From NCBI GenBank assembly GCA_026396285.1, contig JAPLXB010000033.1, positions 1-42,200 of the forward strand: 42,200 nt of DNA, given 5' to 3'. The notes below the pieces were generated by a model, which saw only the letters and a program-made list of their open reading frames with translations, did no database searches and was not told where the DNA came from. Below are positions 26,983 through 35,283 of this stretch, piece after piece; position 1 is the stretch's first letter; the number at the start of each line of letters is the position of its first letter. Made by a program: the position numbers and the translations under genes. The DNA comes from Microcaldota archaeon (GTDB lineage Archaea > Micrarchaeota > Micrarchaeia > Norongarragalinales > JAPLXB01).

Positions 26983-27720
26983 TTAGGGTTTTTTTGCGGT
27001 CTTCCACAGGAACAGGAATTGTTTCCTGTACGCTTCCGCCACCGCCGGGCTGTCAATGAAAATAATCACCATCTCGTGTTTGACTGGAAGGACTATCGCA
27101 GTCTTCCTCCCGTAAACGATGGTCACGGCCTGTTCTGCAAAGAACTCGTCGGGAAGCAGCCGCACTTCCGCGAATTCAAAGCCGGCTTCAACCACTTTTT
27201 TCAGCGTGCTTTTTCCGACGAGCATGCGGCGCTTGATGCCCGCCCGTATCCGGCGGCGCTCGAATATCTTGAAGTACTGCGGCAGCACCTGGCGTCCTCG
27301 CCCCACGTACCCGAAGTACAGGAAGTCCTTTTTCTCGTTCAGGATTTCGTCATAAATTCTTTTTATCGCCGACGCGTCCTTGGCCACCTCGACCGCCGCC
27401 TCCTCCTCTTGCTCCGGGGCGATTTTTTCCAGCCGCAGGACGGTTTCCCTGGCCAGTTCCACCTTTTCCTCCAGTATGTGCACCAGGCGCCCGGGCTTAG
27501 CGGGTGAAAAAATTTTCGAACCCTCCCTGAAGAAATGGAACACCAGCCCCTTTTCTCCCAGGCGCTTAAGCACGGTGTAGGCGACGGTGCGGTCGATGCC
27601 GGCGTGGGCGGCCGCCTCGCTGGCCTTCGCCCCGCCCAGCTCCAGCAGGGCCAGGTACACCTTCGCCTCGTTCGCCGAAAGCCCGAGTTCCTCAAGTTCC
27701 GCCTGCAGGGAAACCGCCAT
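26983..27720 (-). CDS. TrmB family transcriptional regulator
   Basis: N-terminal wHTH LGLSANEAKVYLALLELGGAKASEAAAHAGIDRTVAYTVLKRLGEKGLV; TrmB middle domain. Confidence 0.9.
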   Translation of the reverse strand: MAVSLQAELEELGLSANEAKVYLALLELGGAKASEAAAHAGIDRTVAYTVLKRLGEKGLVFHFFREGSKIFSPAKPGRLVHILEEKVELARETVLRLEKIAPEQEEEAAVEVAKDASAIKRIYDEILNEKKDFLYFGYVGRGRQVLPQYFKIFERRRIRAGIKRRMLVGKSTLKKVVEAGFEFAEVRLLPDEFFAEQAVTIVYGRKTAIVLPVKHEMVIIFIDSPAVAEAYRKQFLFLWKTAKKP

Positions 27721-27763
27721 GCAACAGCCACTGCGCCCGCCTTTTTAGTGTTTTGTTTTAGAT

Positions 27764-27777
27764 GTTGTTTAAACAAC
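27764..27777. promoter_or_regulatory. Perfect palindrome GTTGTTTAAACAAC, candidate TrmB operator
   Basis: Lies in the divergent region between trmB-like gene and 27816 ORF. Confidence 0.65.
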
Positions 27778-27787
27778 AACAAACAAA

Positions 27788-27807
27788 TAACTACTTTATC
27801 GTAGTTA
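27788..27807. promoter_or_regulatory. Inverted repeat TAACTAC-N6-GTAGTTA, candidate second operator
   Basis: 7-bp perfect arms, same divergent region. Confidence 0.6.
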
Positions 27808-27815
27808 TTACGTTG

Positions 27816-28133
27816 GTGAGGTTGTTGGGTGGGCAGGAAACGGCTGAATTCGTTGCAATCTTCTTCATTTTCGCGCTCGTCGTCGCGTGGTTCACCGGCG
27901 ACTCGTTCGCGGACGTCGGGCTCATCAAGGGCGCGGCGATGCTCGTGAAAATACCGTTCCAAATAGGCGGCGTGATAAAATCAGTCGTCGGCGGGGACCT
28001 CGGCGCCACCGCCGCATTCATTTTCATGGTGGTTTTCGCGTTCCCGGCGCTCAAGAATTCCCTGGGCGAGCCGCTTTTCGCGTACATTCTCGTCGCGACG
28101 ACCGCCTCAATCATACTCGGCACATTTTTCTAG
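27816..28133 (+). CDS. Small membrane protein (ORF open from 27762)
   Basis: GTG 27816; GGQETAEFVAIFFIFALVVAWF... three or four hydrophobic segments. Confidence 0.6.
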   Translation: MRLLGGQETAEFVAIFFIFALVVAWFTGDSFADVGLIKGAAMLVKIPFQIGGVIKSVVGGDLGATAAFIFMVVFAFPALKNSLGEPLFAYILVATTASIILGTFF

Positions 28134-28210
28134 CAGCGGCGAAGCATTTTTATTGCAATTTTTTCAATGGTTGTTTGTTGTTTTAATTTTTTTACCGTGG
28201 AGGCTGCTGC

Positions 28211-28771
28211 ATGGAACTTAGTTTCGAGGCATTGAGGCGCATCCAGTTGCAGGAGAAGCACAATGCCACGCTGACAATCGTCGACGACGTCTTCTACGAC
28301 GCCTACGCCTCGTTCCTTTCCCAGCAGGCGGACAGGCTGCGGCAGAATTTTTCCCTCGACGAAGTCCGCGTGTATGAAAACACGCAGAAAATCCTGCACG
28401 AAATCATTGAAAAGCGCCAGCAGAAAATCCTGCTCAAGGCCTTCCGCGACCTCAGGACCGGGGAAGTGACGAGCGAGGGGCTGGCAAAACAGGAAAGGGA
28501 ACTGTATATCGAGCTCCTGAAGCTCCTCCAGTCCCACGAGGCCGCGTTGAATTCGGCGTTCGCCGGCGAAAAATCCATGCAGGAAAAAACCGCTGAAAAA
28601 GAAAAAGACGCCGTTACAGTCAAGATACTCGTCGACCTGCCCGCGTTCGTCTGGACCGACTCGCAGCAAGTCGGTCCTTTTTCGGCGTCACAAGTAGTTG
28701 AGTTGAGGCGCGAGGAAGCCGAACTGCTGATAAAAAGGAACGCGGCCGAGGCGGTCCAGAAAACCGCGTGA
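28211..28771 (+). CDS. GINS complex subunit (Gins51/15-type)
   Basis: N-terminal helical domain plus C-terminal VTVKILVDLPAFVWTDSQQVGPFSASQVVELRREEAELLIKRNAAE B-domain. Confidence 0.87.
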   Translation: MELSFEALRRIQLQEKHNATLTIVDDVFYDAYASFLSQQADRLRQNFSLDEVRVYENTQKILHEIIEKRQQKILLKAFRDLRTGEVTSEGLAKQERELYIELLKLLQSHEAALNSAFAGEKSMQEKTAEKEKDAVTVKILVDLPAFVWTDSQQVGPFSASQVVELRREEAELLIKRNAAEAVQKTA

Positions 28772-28908
28772 ACGCCGCGCCGCCACCGGGGCGCCGCACG
28801 CGTTGCCCCTGCGTTGCCGCCGTGTCGCCCCCGCGTTTTTGCGCAAGACTTTTTAACCGACGGCCCCCAATCCTTTTTCCGCACGATTTGATGAGAGGGT
28901 GAATTTAC

Positions 28909-29196
28909 TTGATTGTACCAAAGACGATGAACACGTACTGCCCGACGTGCGCGAAGCACACCCAGCACAAGGTCAAGGTCACGACCAGCAAAATCAAGCC
29001 CGGAAGGACGCTGGCGTGGGGAACGCGCAGGCACGCCAGGAAACTGGCGGGAATCCACGGCAAGGTAAAGGGAAAGGCGAAAGTGAAGAAACAGGGGATA
29101 CGCAATCGGATAATGCTTGAGTGCCTCGCGTGCCACAAGAAGCACGAGCGCACGATTTCCGGAAGGATGAAGAAAAAAGCCGAGCTGGCGAAGTGA
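28909..29196 (+). CDS. rpl44e: 50S ribosomal protein L44e
   Basis: MNTYCPTCAKHTQHKVKVTT...RIMLECLACHKKHERTISGRMKKKAEL. Confidence 0.95.
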   Translation: MIVPKTMNTYCPTCAKHTQHKVKVTTSKIKPGRTLAWGTRRHARKLAGIHGKVKGKAKVKKQGIRNRIMLECLACHKKHERTISGRMKKKAELAK

Positions 29197-29213
29197 GGAA
29201 ATGAGGTGTCTGG

Positions 29214-29651
29214 TTGCCTTACGAGAAAGTGCTGAATGAGTTGCGCAAAAAAGGCGTGGTTTTCTACGGGCCGAAAAGCGGCCTGAAAAAGGTGGAGAAA
29301 GGCTGGGTCATCAAGGGCCTCTTTCTGGCGAAAAAGGCTTTCCGCAAAACCGGCGAAGAAATCATGCGCAAGCACCTTCCAGAATATTTCCCGGGCCTTA
29401 TCAAGCCCCTTGCAAAGCGGCGCGTGGAACGGCTTGCCACGAAACCAGAGTTCCAGGAATTCATGAAAAAAGGCGGTGCAGTACACCAGTTGATGATATT
29501 CGTCCCAAAGGAACCGCCGAAGAACTGGGAGCCGAAAATTTACTGGGCGCAAAGGGAAGCGGCATGGAAAAAGGTAGTACGGCCACCGAGAAAAGGTTTC
29601 GTGGAAAAACTGATGGGTGTATGGGCTTCAAAAAATGAGCTAGGGAAGTGA
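29214..29651 (+). CDS. Hypothetical basic protein inserted between L44e and S27e
   Basis: 145 aa intact ORF, no family recognised. Confidence 0.6.
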   Translation: MPYEKVLNELRKKGVVFYGPKSGLKKVEKGWVIKGLFLAKKAFRKTGEEIMRKHLPEYFPGLIKPLAKRRVERLATKPEFQEFMKKGGAVHQLMIFVPKEPPKNWEPKIYWAQREAAWKKVVRPPRKGFVEKLMGVWASKNELGK

Positions 29652-29657
29652 TTTGAA

Positions 29658-29819
29658 ATGAGCAAGTTTTTGCGCGTGAAATGCGATTGCGGCGAGGAAA
29701 GCGTGGTATTCGGCGACTCCAAGACGAGCGTCAATTGCGCGAAGTGCGGGACTCAGATAATCAAGTCCAGCGGCGGAAGGGCGCTAGTGAACTGCCGCAT
29801 CCTCGAAGTCCTAAGCTGA
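29658..29819 (+). CDS. rps27e: 30S ribosomal protein S27e
   Basis: MSKFLRVKCDCGEESVVFGDSKTSVNCAKCGTQIIKSSGGRALVNCRILEVLS*. Confidence 0.93.
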   Translation: MSKFLRVKCDCGEESVVFGDSKTSVNCAKCGTQIIKSSGGRALVNCRILEVLS

Positions 29820-29822
29820 ATG

Positions 29823-29841
29823 GGCTGCACTCCGTGCAGCC
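29823..29841 (+). repeat. Hairpin GGCTGCAC-TCC-GTGCAGCC
   Basis: 8-bp perfect stem, 3-nt loop, just after the S27e stop. Confidence 0.8.
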
Positions 29842-29857
29842 GGCGTAGGTTTTACAG

Positions 29858-30235
29858 GTGAATGTTTTGAGCGACATAATCAGCGAGGCACAGGAGGAAA
29901 CGGTTTCAATCGCCGAGTTCTCCAAAATGGACTTGCGCGTGGCGCGCGTCATCGGCGCCGAACGCGTGCCCGGCTCCGACAAGCTCCTGAAGCTGATCAT
30001 TGACCTGGGCGGCGACAAAAGGGAACTCATAGCGGGCGTCGGCGCCAGCTACTCGCCCGAGGAGCTGCTGGAAAAGAACATCATAGTCATCGCGAACATC
30101 CTTCCAAGGACGTTCAGGCTCAGGGAAGGCCCGCCGCTCGTTTCCCAAGGCATGCTCTTGGCCGCGGACGCCGACGGCCAGCCCATTATACTGACGGTTG
30201 AGCGGCCGGTGCCTCCGGGAACGAAAATAAAGTGA
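29858..30235 (+). CDS. tRNA-binding (EMAP-II/MetRS C-terminal-like) domain protein
   Basis: FSKMDLRVARVIGAERVPGSDKLLKLIIDLGGDKRELIAGVGASYSPEELLEKNIIVIANILPR. Confidence 0.92.
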   Translation: MNVLSDIISEAQEETVSIAEFSKMDLRVARVIGAERVPGSDKLLKLIIDLGGDKRELIAGVGASYSPEELLEKNIIVIANILPRTFRLREGPPLVSQGMLLAADADGQPIILTVERPVPPGTKIK

Positions 30236-30353
30236 GCGCAGGCACGCGCTTTTTGCCAGCCATCCCCCTCAACCATCCCCGGTTCTTCCATTCCGCGCTT
30301 TCCACCGTCTTCTTTAATAAAACCCTTGCGCAACTTTTTACCAGAAAAGCGTT

Positions 30354-31133
30354 TTGTCTGGTGGTTTTTTGGCGTATCCGGAGAGCGGCGAGTTCGTGCT
30401 CGCGACAGTCAAGAAAATCATGCCCTACGGCGCGTTCTGCTCGCTTGACGAGTACCAGGGCGTCGAGGGGTTTTTGCACATATCCGAGGTTTCAAGCGGG
30501 TGGATCAGGAACATCCGCGAACACGTCAAGGAAGGGCAGAAAATGGTGCTGCGCGTCACCAACGTCCTGCCTGAGAAAAAACAGATTGACCTGAGCCTCA
30601 AGCGCGTGAGCGAAGCCGAACGCAAGGCAAAGATGGAGGAGCGGCAGGCCGAGAAAAGGGGGCAAAAGCTGCTGGAGCGCGCGGCGTCCAAAATCGCGAA
30701 AACCGGGGCAGCCGCGATGCGCGAAGCCGGGGAAGCGCTTGAAAAGGACTACGGCAGGCTCTGGGACGCCTTCGAGGCCGCGGCAAAAGGGGAGTTGAAG
30801 ACGAAGCTGTCCAAGCAGTGGCTTGACGTCATCACCGAGGTAGCGAAACAGGAGATAAAGCCCAAGCGCGTGGAAATAAGGGGGCTGCTGAAGCTGCAGA
30901 GTTTTTCAGGCGAGGGCGTGGGCGAAGTGAGGGCCGCGCTGTCAAAAGTCAAGGCGATGGGGACGAAGGAAGTGACGGTCGGCGTTCATTATTTGGGCGC
31001 GCCGAATTACTACGTCGACATCGAGGCCGGCGACTACAAGACCGCGGAGAAAATGCTTGACTCAATCAGCAAGGCCCTCGAAGCGATGGGCAAAAAGGAC
31101 TTCGAGTTCTCGCTTGAGAAAAAGAAAGAGTGA
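30354..31133 (+). CDS. eif2a: Translation initiation factor aIF2 subunit alpha
   Basis: YPESGEFVLATVKKIMPYGAFCSLDEYQGVEGFLHISEVSSGWIRNIREHVKEGQKMVLRVTNV S1 domain plus C-terminal domain. Confidence 0.95.
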   Translation: MSGGFLAYPESGEFVLATVKKIMPYGAFCSLDEYQGVEGFLHISEVSSGWIRNIREHVKEGQKMVLRVTNVLPEKKQIDLSLKRVSEAERKAKMEERQAEKRGQKLLERAASKIAKTGAAAMREAGEALEKDYGRLWDAFEAAAKGELKTKLSKQWLDVITEVAKQEIKPKRVEIRGLLKLQSFSGEGVGEVRAALSKVKAMGTKEVTVGVHYLGAPNYYVDIEAGDYKTAEKMLDSISKALEAMGKKDFEFSLEKKKE

Positions 31134-31142
31134 GTGGCCGTG

Positions 31143-31304
31143 ATGAAGTTATTGAAAAAATGCGGGTGCGGGAACTACTCCATGCGGGACGAGTGCCCGG
31201 CGTGCGGGGCGAAAACCTTTTCAGTCCACCCGCCGAAATACTCGCCAGAGGACAAGTTCGCGGAATACCGGCGCAAAGCCAAATACGGGAAACAGGGTGA
31301 ATGA
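31143..31304 (+). CDS. Ribosome biogenesis protein Nop10
   Basis: MKLLKKCGCGNYSMRDECPACGAKTFSVHPPKYSPEDKFAEYRRKAKYGKQGE*. Confidence 0.95.
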   Translation: MKLLKKCGCGNYSMRDECPACGAKTFSVHPPKYSPEDKFAEYRRKAKYGKQGE

Positions 31305-32107
31305 CGATGGACGGAGCGGAATGGGCGGAAAAGGACTCGATGATCCGGGTTTACTCCAAGCCCGCGATGCGCGACCCGCTCCTGCTGGTGGGGCTGCCCG
31401 GAATAGGGCTGGTGAGCAAGCTCGCCGCCGACCACCTGGTCAAAATAACCGGCGCCAAGAAGTTCGCGTCGCTTTATTCAAAGAATTTCCCCAACCAGAT
31501 AATCGCGTTGAAGAGCGGCCGCATGCGCCTTTTTTCCATGCGGTTCTACCACAAGAAAATCGGGTCGCGCGACGTCGTGATTCTCCGCGGCGACGTGCAG
31601 CCGCTTACGGTGGAAAGCCAGTACGACGTGTGCCTGGAAATGCTGGGTTTCTTCAAGAAACTCGGCGGAAGGGAAGTCGTGGCAATGGCCGGCTACGCAG
31701 TCAACAAGAAGAACGAGAAGCCCGTGATTTACGCGACTTCAACCGACCGCGGAATGTTTGAAAAATTCTTGAAACTCGGGGCGAAAAAGAACGAGAACGT
31801 GGTTCCAGTGGTGGGTCTCGCCGGCCTGTTGCCGGGAATCGCGGGCCTGCTGGGAATGCGGGGTGCGTGCCTCCTTGCCGAAACCCCCGGCAACCTGATT
31901 GACGCCAAAGGCGCCGCCGCGCTCCTTGAAATCGTGGGCAAGTTAGTTGGCCAGAAAATCGACGCCAAGCACCTGGAGCAGCGCGCGAAGAAGACAGAGG
32001 AGACGCTGCGCAAGCTTGAGGAACGGGCGCGGGCAGAACAGCCCGGCATGGGCATGCCCGGGATGGCGCCCGAAGTAATCAAGAAAGACGTCACTTACAT
32101 CCGGTGA
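31301..32107 (+). CDS. PAC2 family (proteasome assembly chaperone-like) protein
   Basis: LLLVGLPGIGLVSKLAADHLVK..., VVPVVGLAGLLPGIAGLLGMRGACLLAETPG. Confidence 0.9.
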   Translation: MTMDGAEWAEKDSMIRVYSKPAMRDPLLLVGLPGIGLVSKLAADHLVKITGAKKFASLYSKNFPNQIIALKSGRMRLFSMRFYHKKIGSRDVVILRGDVQPLTVESQYDVCLEMLGFFKKLGGREVVAMAGYAVNKKNEKPVIYATSTDRGMFEKFLKLGAKKNENVVPVVGLAGLLPGIAGLLGMRGACLLAETPGNLIDAKGAAALLEIVGKLVGQKIDAKHLEQRAKKTEETLRKLEERARAEQPGMGMPGMAPEVIKKDVTYIR

Positions 32108-32159
32108 GGCCGCGGGGGGCGTGATGCGCGGTTGGCGTGCGGGCGGCGTTTGCCTGCGT

Positions 32160-32588
32160 TCACTGCGTCCTTTCGCAGTAGCGGCACCTTAGCTGGATCG
32201 GGTTGTTTGACTCTATCGAGAACCTGGTGGCGACCGGCTCGTGGTTGGTCACGCACTGGGGGTTCGCGCACTTGACGATGCCAACGAATTCCTTCGGGAG
32301 CTCGACGCGCGTCTTTTTCCTGACCTCGTAGCTCTTAATGATGTTAATAGTCGCATTCGGCGCAACGAGCGCCAGGCGGTCGGTCTCTTCCTTTGACAGC
32401 ACCTTGTTCTCGACCTTGATGACGTCCTTTCTCCCTGTCCTCCTGCTTTCCACGTTCATGAGCAGGGCCACGATGTCCGAGAACTTGTCGTCCACGCCCA
32501 GCACGCGCAGCACCTGGAGCGCCCTGCCTGCCGGCACGTGGTCAATCACTGTCCCGTCCCGGATTTTTTCAAGCTTGACTTCAGCCAT
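32160..32588 (-). CDS. pyrI: Aspartate carbamoyltransferase regulatory subunit
   Basis: KIRDGTVIDHVPAGRALQVLRVLG; C-terminal CANPQCVTNHEPV...LRCRYCERTQ zinc domain. Confidence 0.96.
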   Translation of the reverse strand: MAEVKLEKIRDGTVIDHVPAGRALQVLRVLGVDDKFSDIVALLMNVESRRTGRKDVIKVENKVLSKEETDRLALVAPNATINIIKSYEVRKKTRVELPKEFVGIVKCANPQCVTNHEPVATRFSIESNNPIQLRCRYCERTQ

Positions 32589-32608
32589 TCAATTCTCCCT
32601 TCGGCGTT

Positions 32609-33520
32609 TCACCCGTTCATTACCGCGTCCAACACGGCCATGCGAATGAACAAGCCGTTGCCGGCCTGCTGGAAATACCTCGCGTTCGGAGTCGCGTCCA
32701 CTGTCCTGGAAATCTCGTCCACGCGCGGCAGCGGATGCATGACTATTGACCCTTTTTTCGCGCCCTCGAGGACGCCCGGAGTGATTTTGTAAATCCCCTT
32801 CACGCGCTCGTATTCCATCAAGTCGCTGAACCTCTCCTTCTGGATGCGCGTCACGTAAACCACGTCGCACTTCCCTATGTCGAGGCGCTCGGTCTCGGCC
32901 ACGGGGTTGCTAACCTCTTTCCTGATGTAATCAGGCATCTTGAGCGACGGGTGGGAAACGAATTTCAAGCGCACCTTGTAGTGGTTGAGCGCAAGCGCAA
33001 GCGAATGCACGGTCCTCCCGTACTTGAGGTCGCCCACGAGCGCGATTTCAAGGCCGTCGATGCGCCCGAACTCCTTCCTCATGGTGTAAAGGTCGAGGAG
33101 CGTCTGGGTCGGGTGCTGGTTGGAGCCGTCCCCGCAGTTGATGACCGGGTGCTTCGCCACCTCGGCCGCGAGCCTTGCCGCGCCGTCCAGCGGGTGCCTG
33201 ATGAAAATCGCGTCAATGTACTTGTCAACCATTTCAATAGTGTCAGAGAGGGTCTCGCCCTTCTGGACCGACGTTCCCTCTATTCCGCTGAAGCCGATGA
33301 CGCGCGCGCCCAAGTGGTTGGCCGCGGAAGCGGAAGACAAGCGGGTCCTGGTGCTGGCTTCGAAGAAAAGAGACGCCACGACACGGCCTTCAAGGGTGCG
33401 CTTCACTTTGCCGGCCTTTACCGCGTCCTCGAACTTTTTCGCGCGGGCAAACACGGCCTCGATTTCCTTTTTCTCAAGGTCGCTGATTGAAATTAGGTCG
33501 CTGCCCTTCCCGAAAGCCAC
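32609..33520 (-). CDS. pyrB: Aspartate carbamoyltransferase catalytic subunit (ORF open to 33604; GTG 33520 preferred)
   Basis: SLFFEASTRTRLSS, IRHPLDGAARLAAE, NCGDGSNQHPTQTLLDLYT, MHPLPRVDEI. Confidence 0.97.
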   Translation of the reverse strand: MAFGKGSDLISISDLEKKEIEAVFARAKKFEDAVKAGKVKRTLEGRVVASLFFEASTRTRLSSASAANHLGARVIGFSGIEGTSVQKGETLSDTIEMVDKYIDAIFIRHPLDGAARLAAEVAKHPVINCGDGSNQHPTQTLLDLYTMRKEFGRIDGLEIALVGDLKYGRTVHSLALALNHYKVRLKFVSHPSLKMPDYIRKEVSNPVAETERLDIGKCDVVYVTRIQKERFSDLMEYERVKGIYKITPGVLEGAKKGSIVMHPLPRVDEISRTVDATPNARYFQQAGNGLFIRMAVLDAVMNG

Positions 33521-33578
33521 AGGCCCACCGTGAAAAACAAGCAGTTCTATTAAAAAACACTTTCCCCTGCCTTTCCTC

Positions 33579-34883
33579 ATGCCCTTGTTCGCCGACTTGC
33601 ACATCCATTCCCGCTATTCCCGCGCGGTGTCCGAGTCAATGGACTTGGAGCACGTTTCCGCCGGCGCGCGCCTAAAGGGACTCGGGCTGATGGGCACCGG
33701 CGACTTCACGCACCCCGCGTGGTTCAAGGAATTGAAAGAAAAGCTGGTTGAAAAAAACGACACCGGCCTCTACGCGCTCAGGGAAGAGGAAAACGCGCCC
33801 AATCCGGTCCTCTTCATGCTAACCGCCGAAGTGAGCACGATAATTTCCACGCCCAAAGGCGTGAAAAAAGTCCACCACGTGGTGCACGCGCCGTCCTTGG
33901 ATGCGGTGGCGCAGTTGAACGACGTTTACGCGAAAATGGGCGACCTCTCAGTCGACGGCAGGCCCACGCTGGGGCGGTGCTCGCCCGCGCACTTTGCAGA
34001 AGCCACTTTCCAGGCGTGCCGCGACGCGGTCATCGTGCCCGCGCACGCGTGGACGCCGTGGTTCGCAGTATTCGGGTCAATGAGCGGCTACAATTCCTTG
34101 GAGGAGGCGTATGAAGACCAGGCGCCGCGGATTTTCGCGATTGAAACCGGGATGTCAAGCGACCCGGCAATGAACTGGCGGATAAGCGCGCTCGACCGCG
34201 TGGCGCTTTTGTCCAACAGTGATGCCCACTCTCCGCACCCTTGGCGCTTGGGCAGGGAGTGCAACGTGTTCGAGTTGAAGAGAACGAGTTACGGGGAATT
34301 GTTTGACGCGGTGAAGAAAAAAGACCCCCGACGATTCGTGTACACGATTGAAGTCGACCCCGGCTACGGGAAGTACCATTTCGACGGCCACAGGAACTGC
34401 GGTTTCTCCTCCCCACCGGGCGAAACGAGGAAAATAAACGGCATCTGTCCGGTTTGCCGCAGGCCGCTGACAATCGGCGTCCTCAACCGCGTTGAACAGC
34501 TCGCTGACCGGCCCGAGGGATTCGCCCCGCCTGGCGCAACCCCGTTCAAAACAATCCTGCCGCTCCACGAGTTGCTGGCAGCCGTCTTCGGCGTGCAGTT
34601 GGCGTCAAAAAAAGTGATGGAAGAAGGGGAAAAGCTGACGCGCGCTTTCGGAAGCGAATTGAACCTGCTCTTGAACGTGCCGCGCGACTCGCTCTCGGGG
34701 GAAACGGATGATAAAATCAAGGACGTGATCCTGTTGAACCGCGAGGGGAAGGTAAAAGTGAAGCCCGGCTATGACGGGGAGTACGGCGTTCCGGAAATTG
34801 GGGGCAACGCTGTTCAGGGGCGGGAAAAGCGGGCGAGCGTGCAGGCGCCGCGCGGGCAAAAGAGCTTGGGCGAATTCGGCTGA
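33579..34883 (+). CDS. Endonuclease Q (PHP-domain damage endonuclease)
   Basis: FADLHIHSRYSRAVSESMDLEHVSAGARLKGLGLMGTGDFTHPAW; zinc motif HFDGHRNC...CPVCRRPL; EndoQ-like architecture. Confidence 0.9.
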   Translation: MPLFADLHIHSRYSRAVSESMDLEHVSAGARLKGLGLMGTGDFTHPAWFKELKEKLVEKNDTGLYALREEENAPNPVLFMLTAEVSTIISTPKGVKKVHHVVHAPSLDAVAQLNDVYAKMGDLSVDGRPTLGRCSPAHFAEATFQACRDAVIVPAHAWTPWFAVFGSMSGYNSLEEAYEDQAPRIFAIETGMSSDPAMNWRISALDRVALLSNSDAHSPHPWRLGRECNVFELKRTSYGELFDAVKKKDPRRFVYTIEVDPGYGKYHFDGHRNCGFSSPPGETRKINGICPVCRRPLTIGVLNRVEQLADRPEGFAPPGATPFKTILPLHELLAAVFGVQLASKKVMEEGEKLTRAFGSELNLLLNVPRDSLSGETDDKIKDVILLNREGKVKVKPGYDGEYGVPEIGGNAVQGREKRASVQAPRGQKSLGEFG

Positions 34884-34902
34884 GTGCCGGCAGCCCGCGG
34901 CA

Positions 34903-35232
34903 TTATTTTTTCAGGAGCCAGAGCGCGGTGAGCAGGATTTCAAGGGTGCCGAACGTGGTTATCTCGTCGCCGAAGGCGCGGAAGAACCCGAAAATCGTGG
35001 CCAGCAAAATCACCGCGGTCCCGCCCATCCAGAACGTGAGCGGATCCATTCCAAGAATCGACTTCTCGTGATACACTGCGGGCGCCTGGGCAGCCGGGCC
35101 GCCGGTTTGTATCGGGGTGACGTTGCCCGTAGCCGGGTCCACGCGGACCGCGAACCCGCATTTCTTGCAGAACACGACGCTGTTTTCGGCGTCCACGTCC
35201 AGTTGCGGGTTTCCGCACTGGGGGCACGCCAT
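34903..35232 (-). CDS. TFIIB-type zinc ribbon membrane protein
   Basis: MACPQCGNPQLDVDAENSVVFCKKCG followed by two TM segments. Confidence 0.65.
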   Translation of the reverse strand: MACPQCGNPQLDVDAENSVVFCKKCGFAVRVDPATGNVTPIQTGGPAAQAPAVYHEKSILGMDPLTFWMGGTAVILLATIFGFFRAFGDEITTFGTLEILLTALWLLKK

Positions 35233-35283
35233 ATTCTCTTCAGCCAAACAATCACTTGAACGCATTAATGGGAGCGGTTTTAA

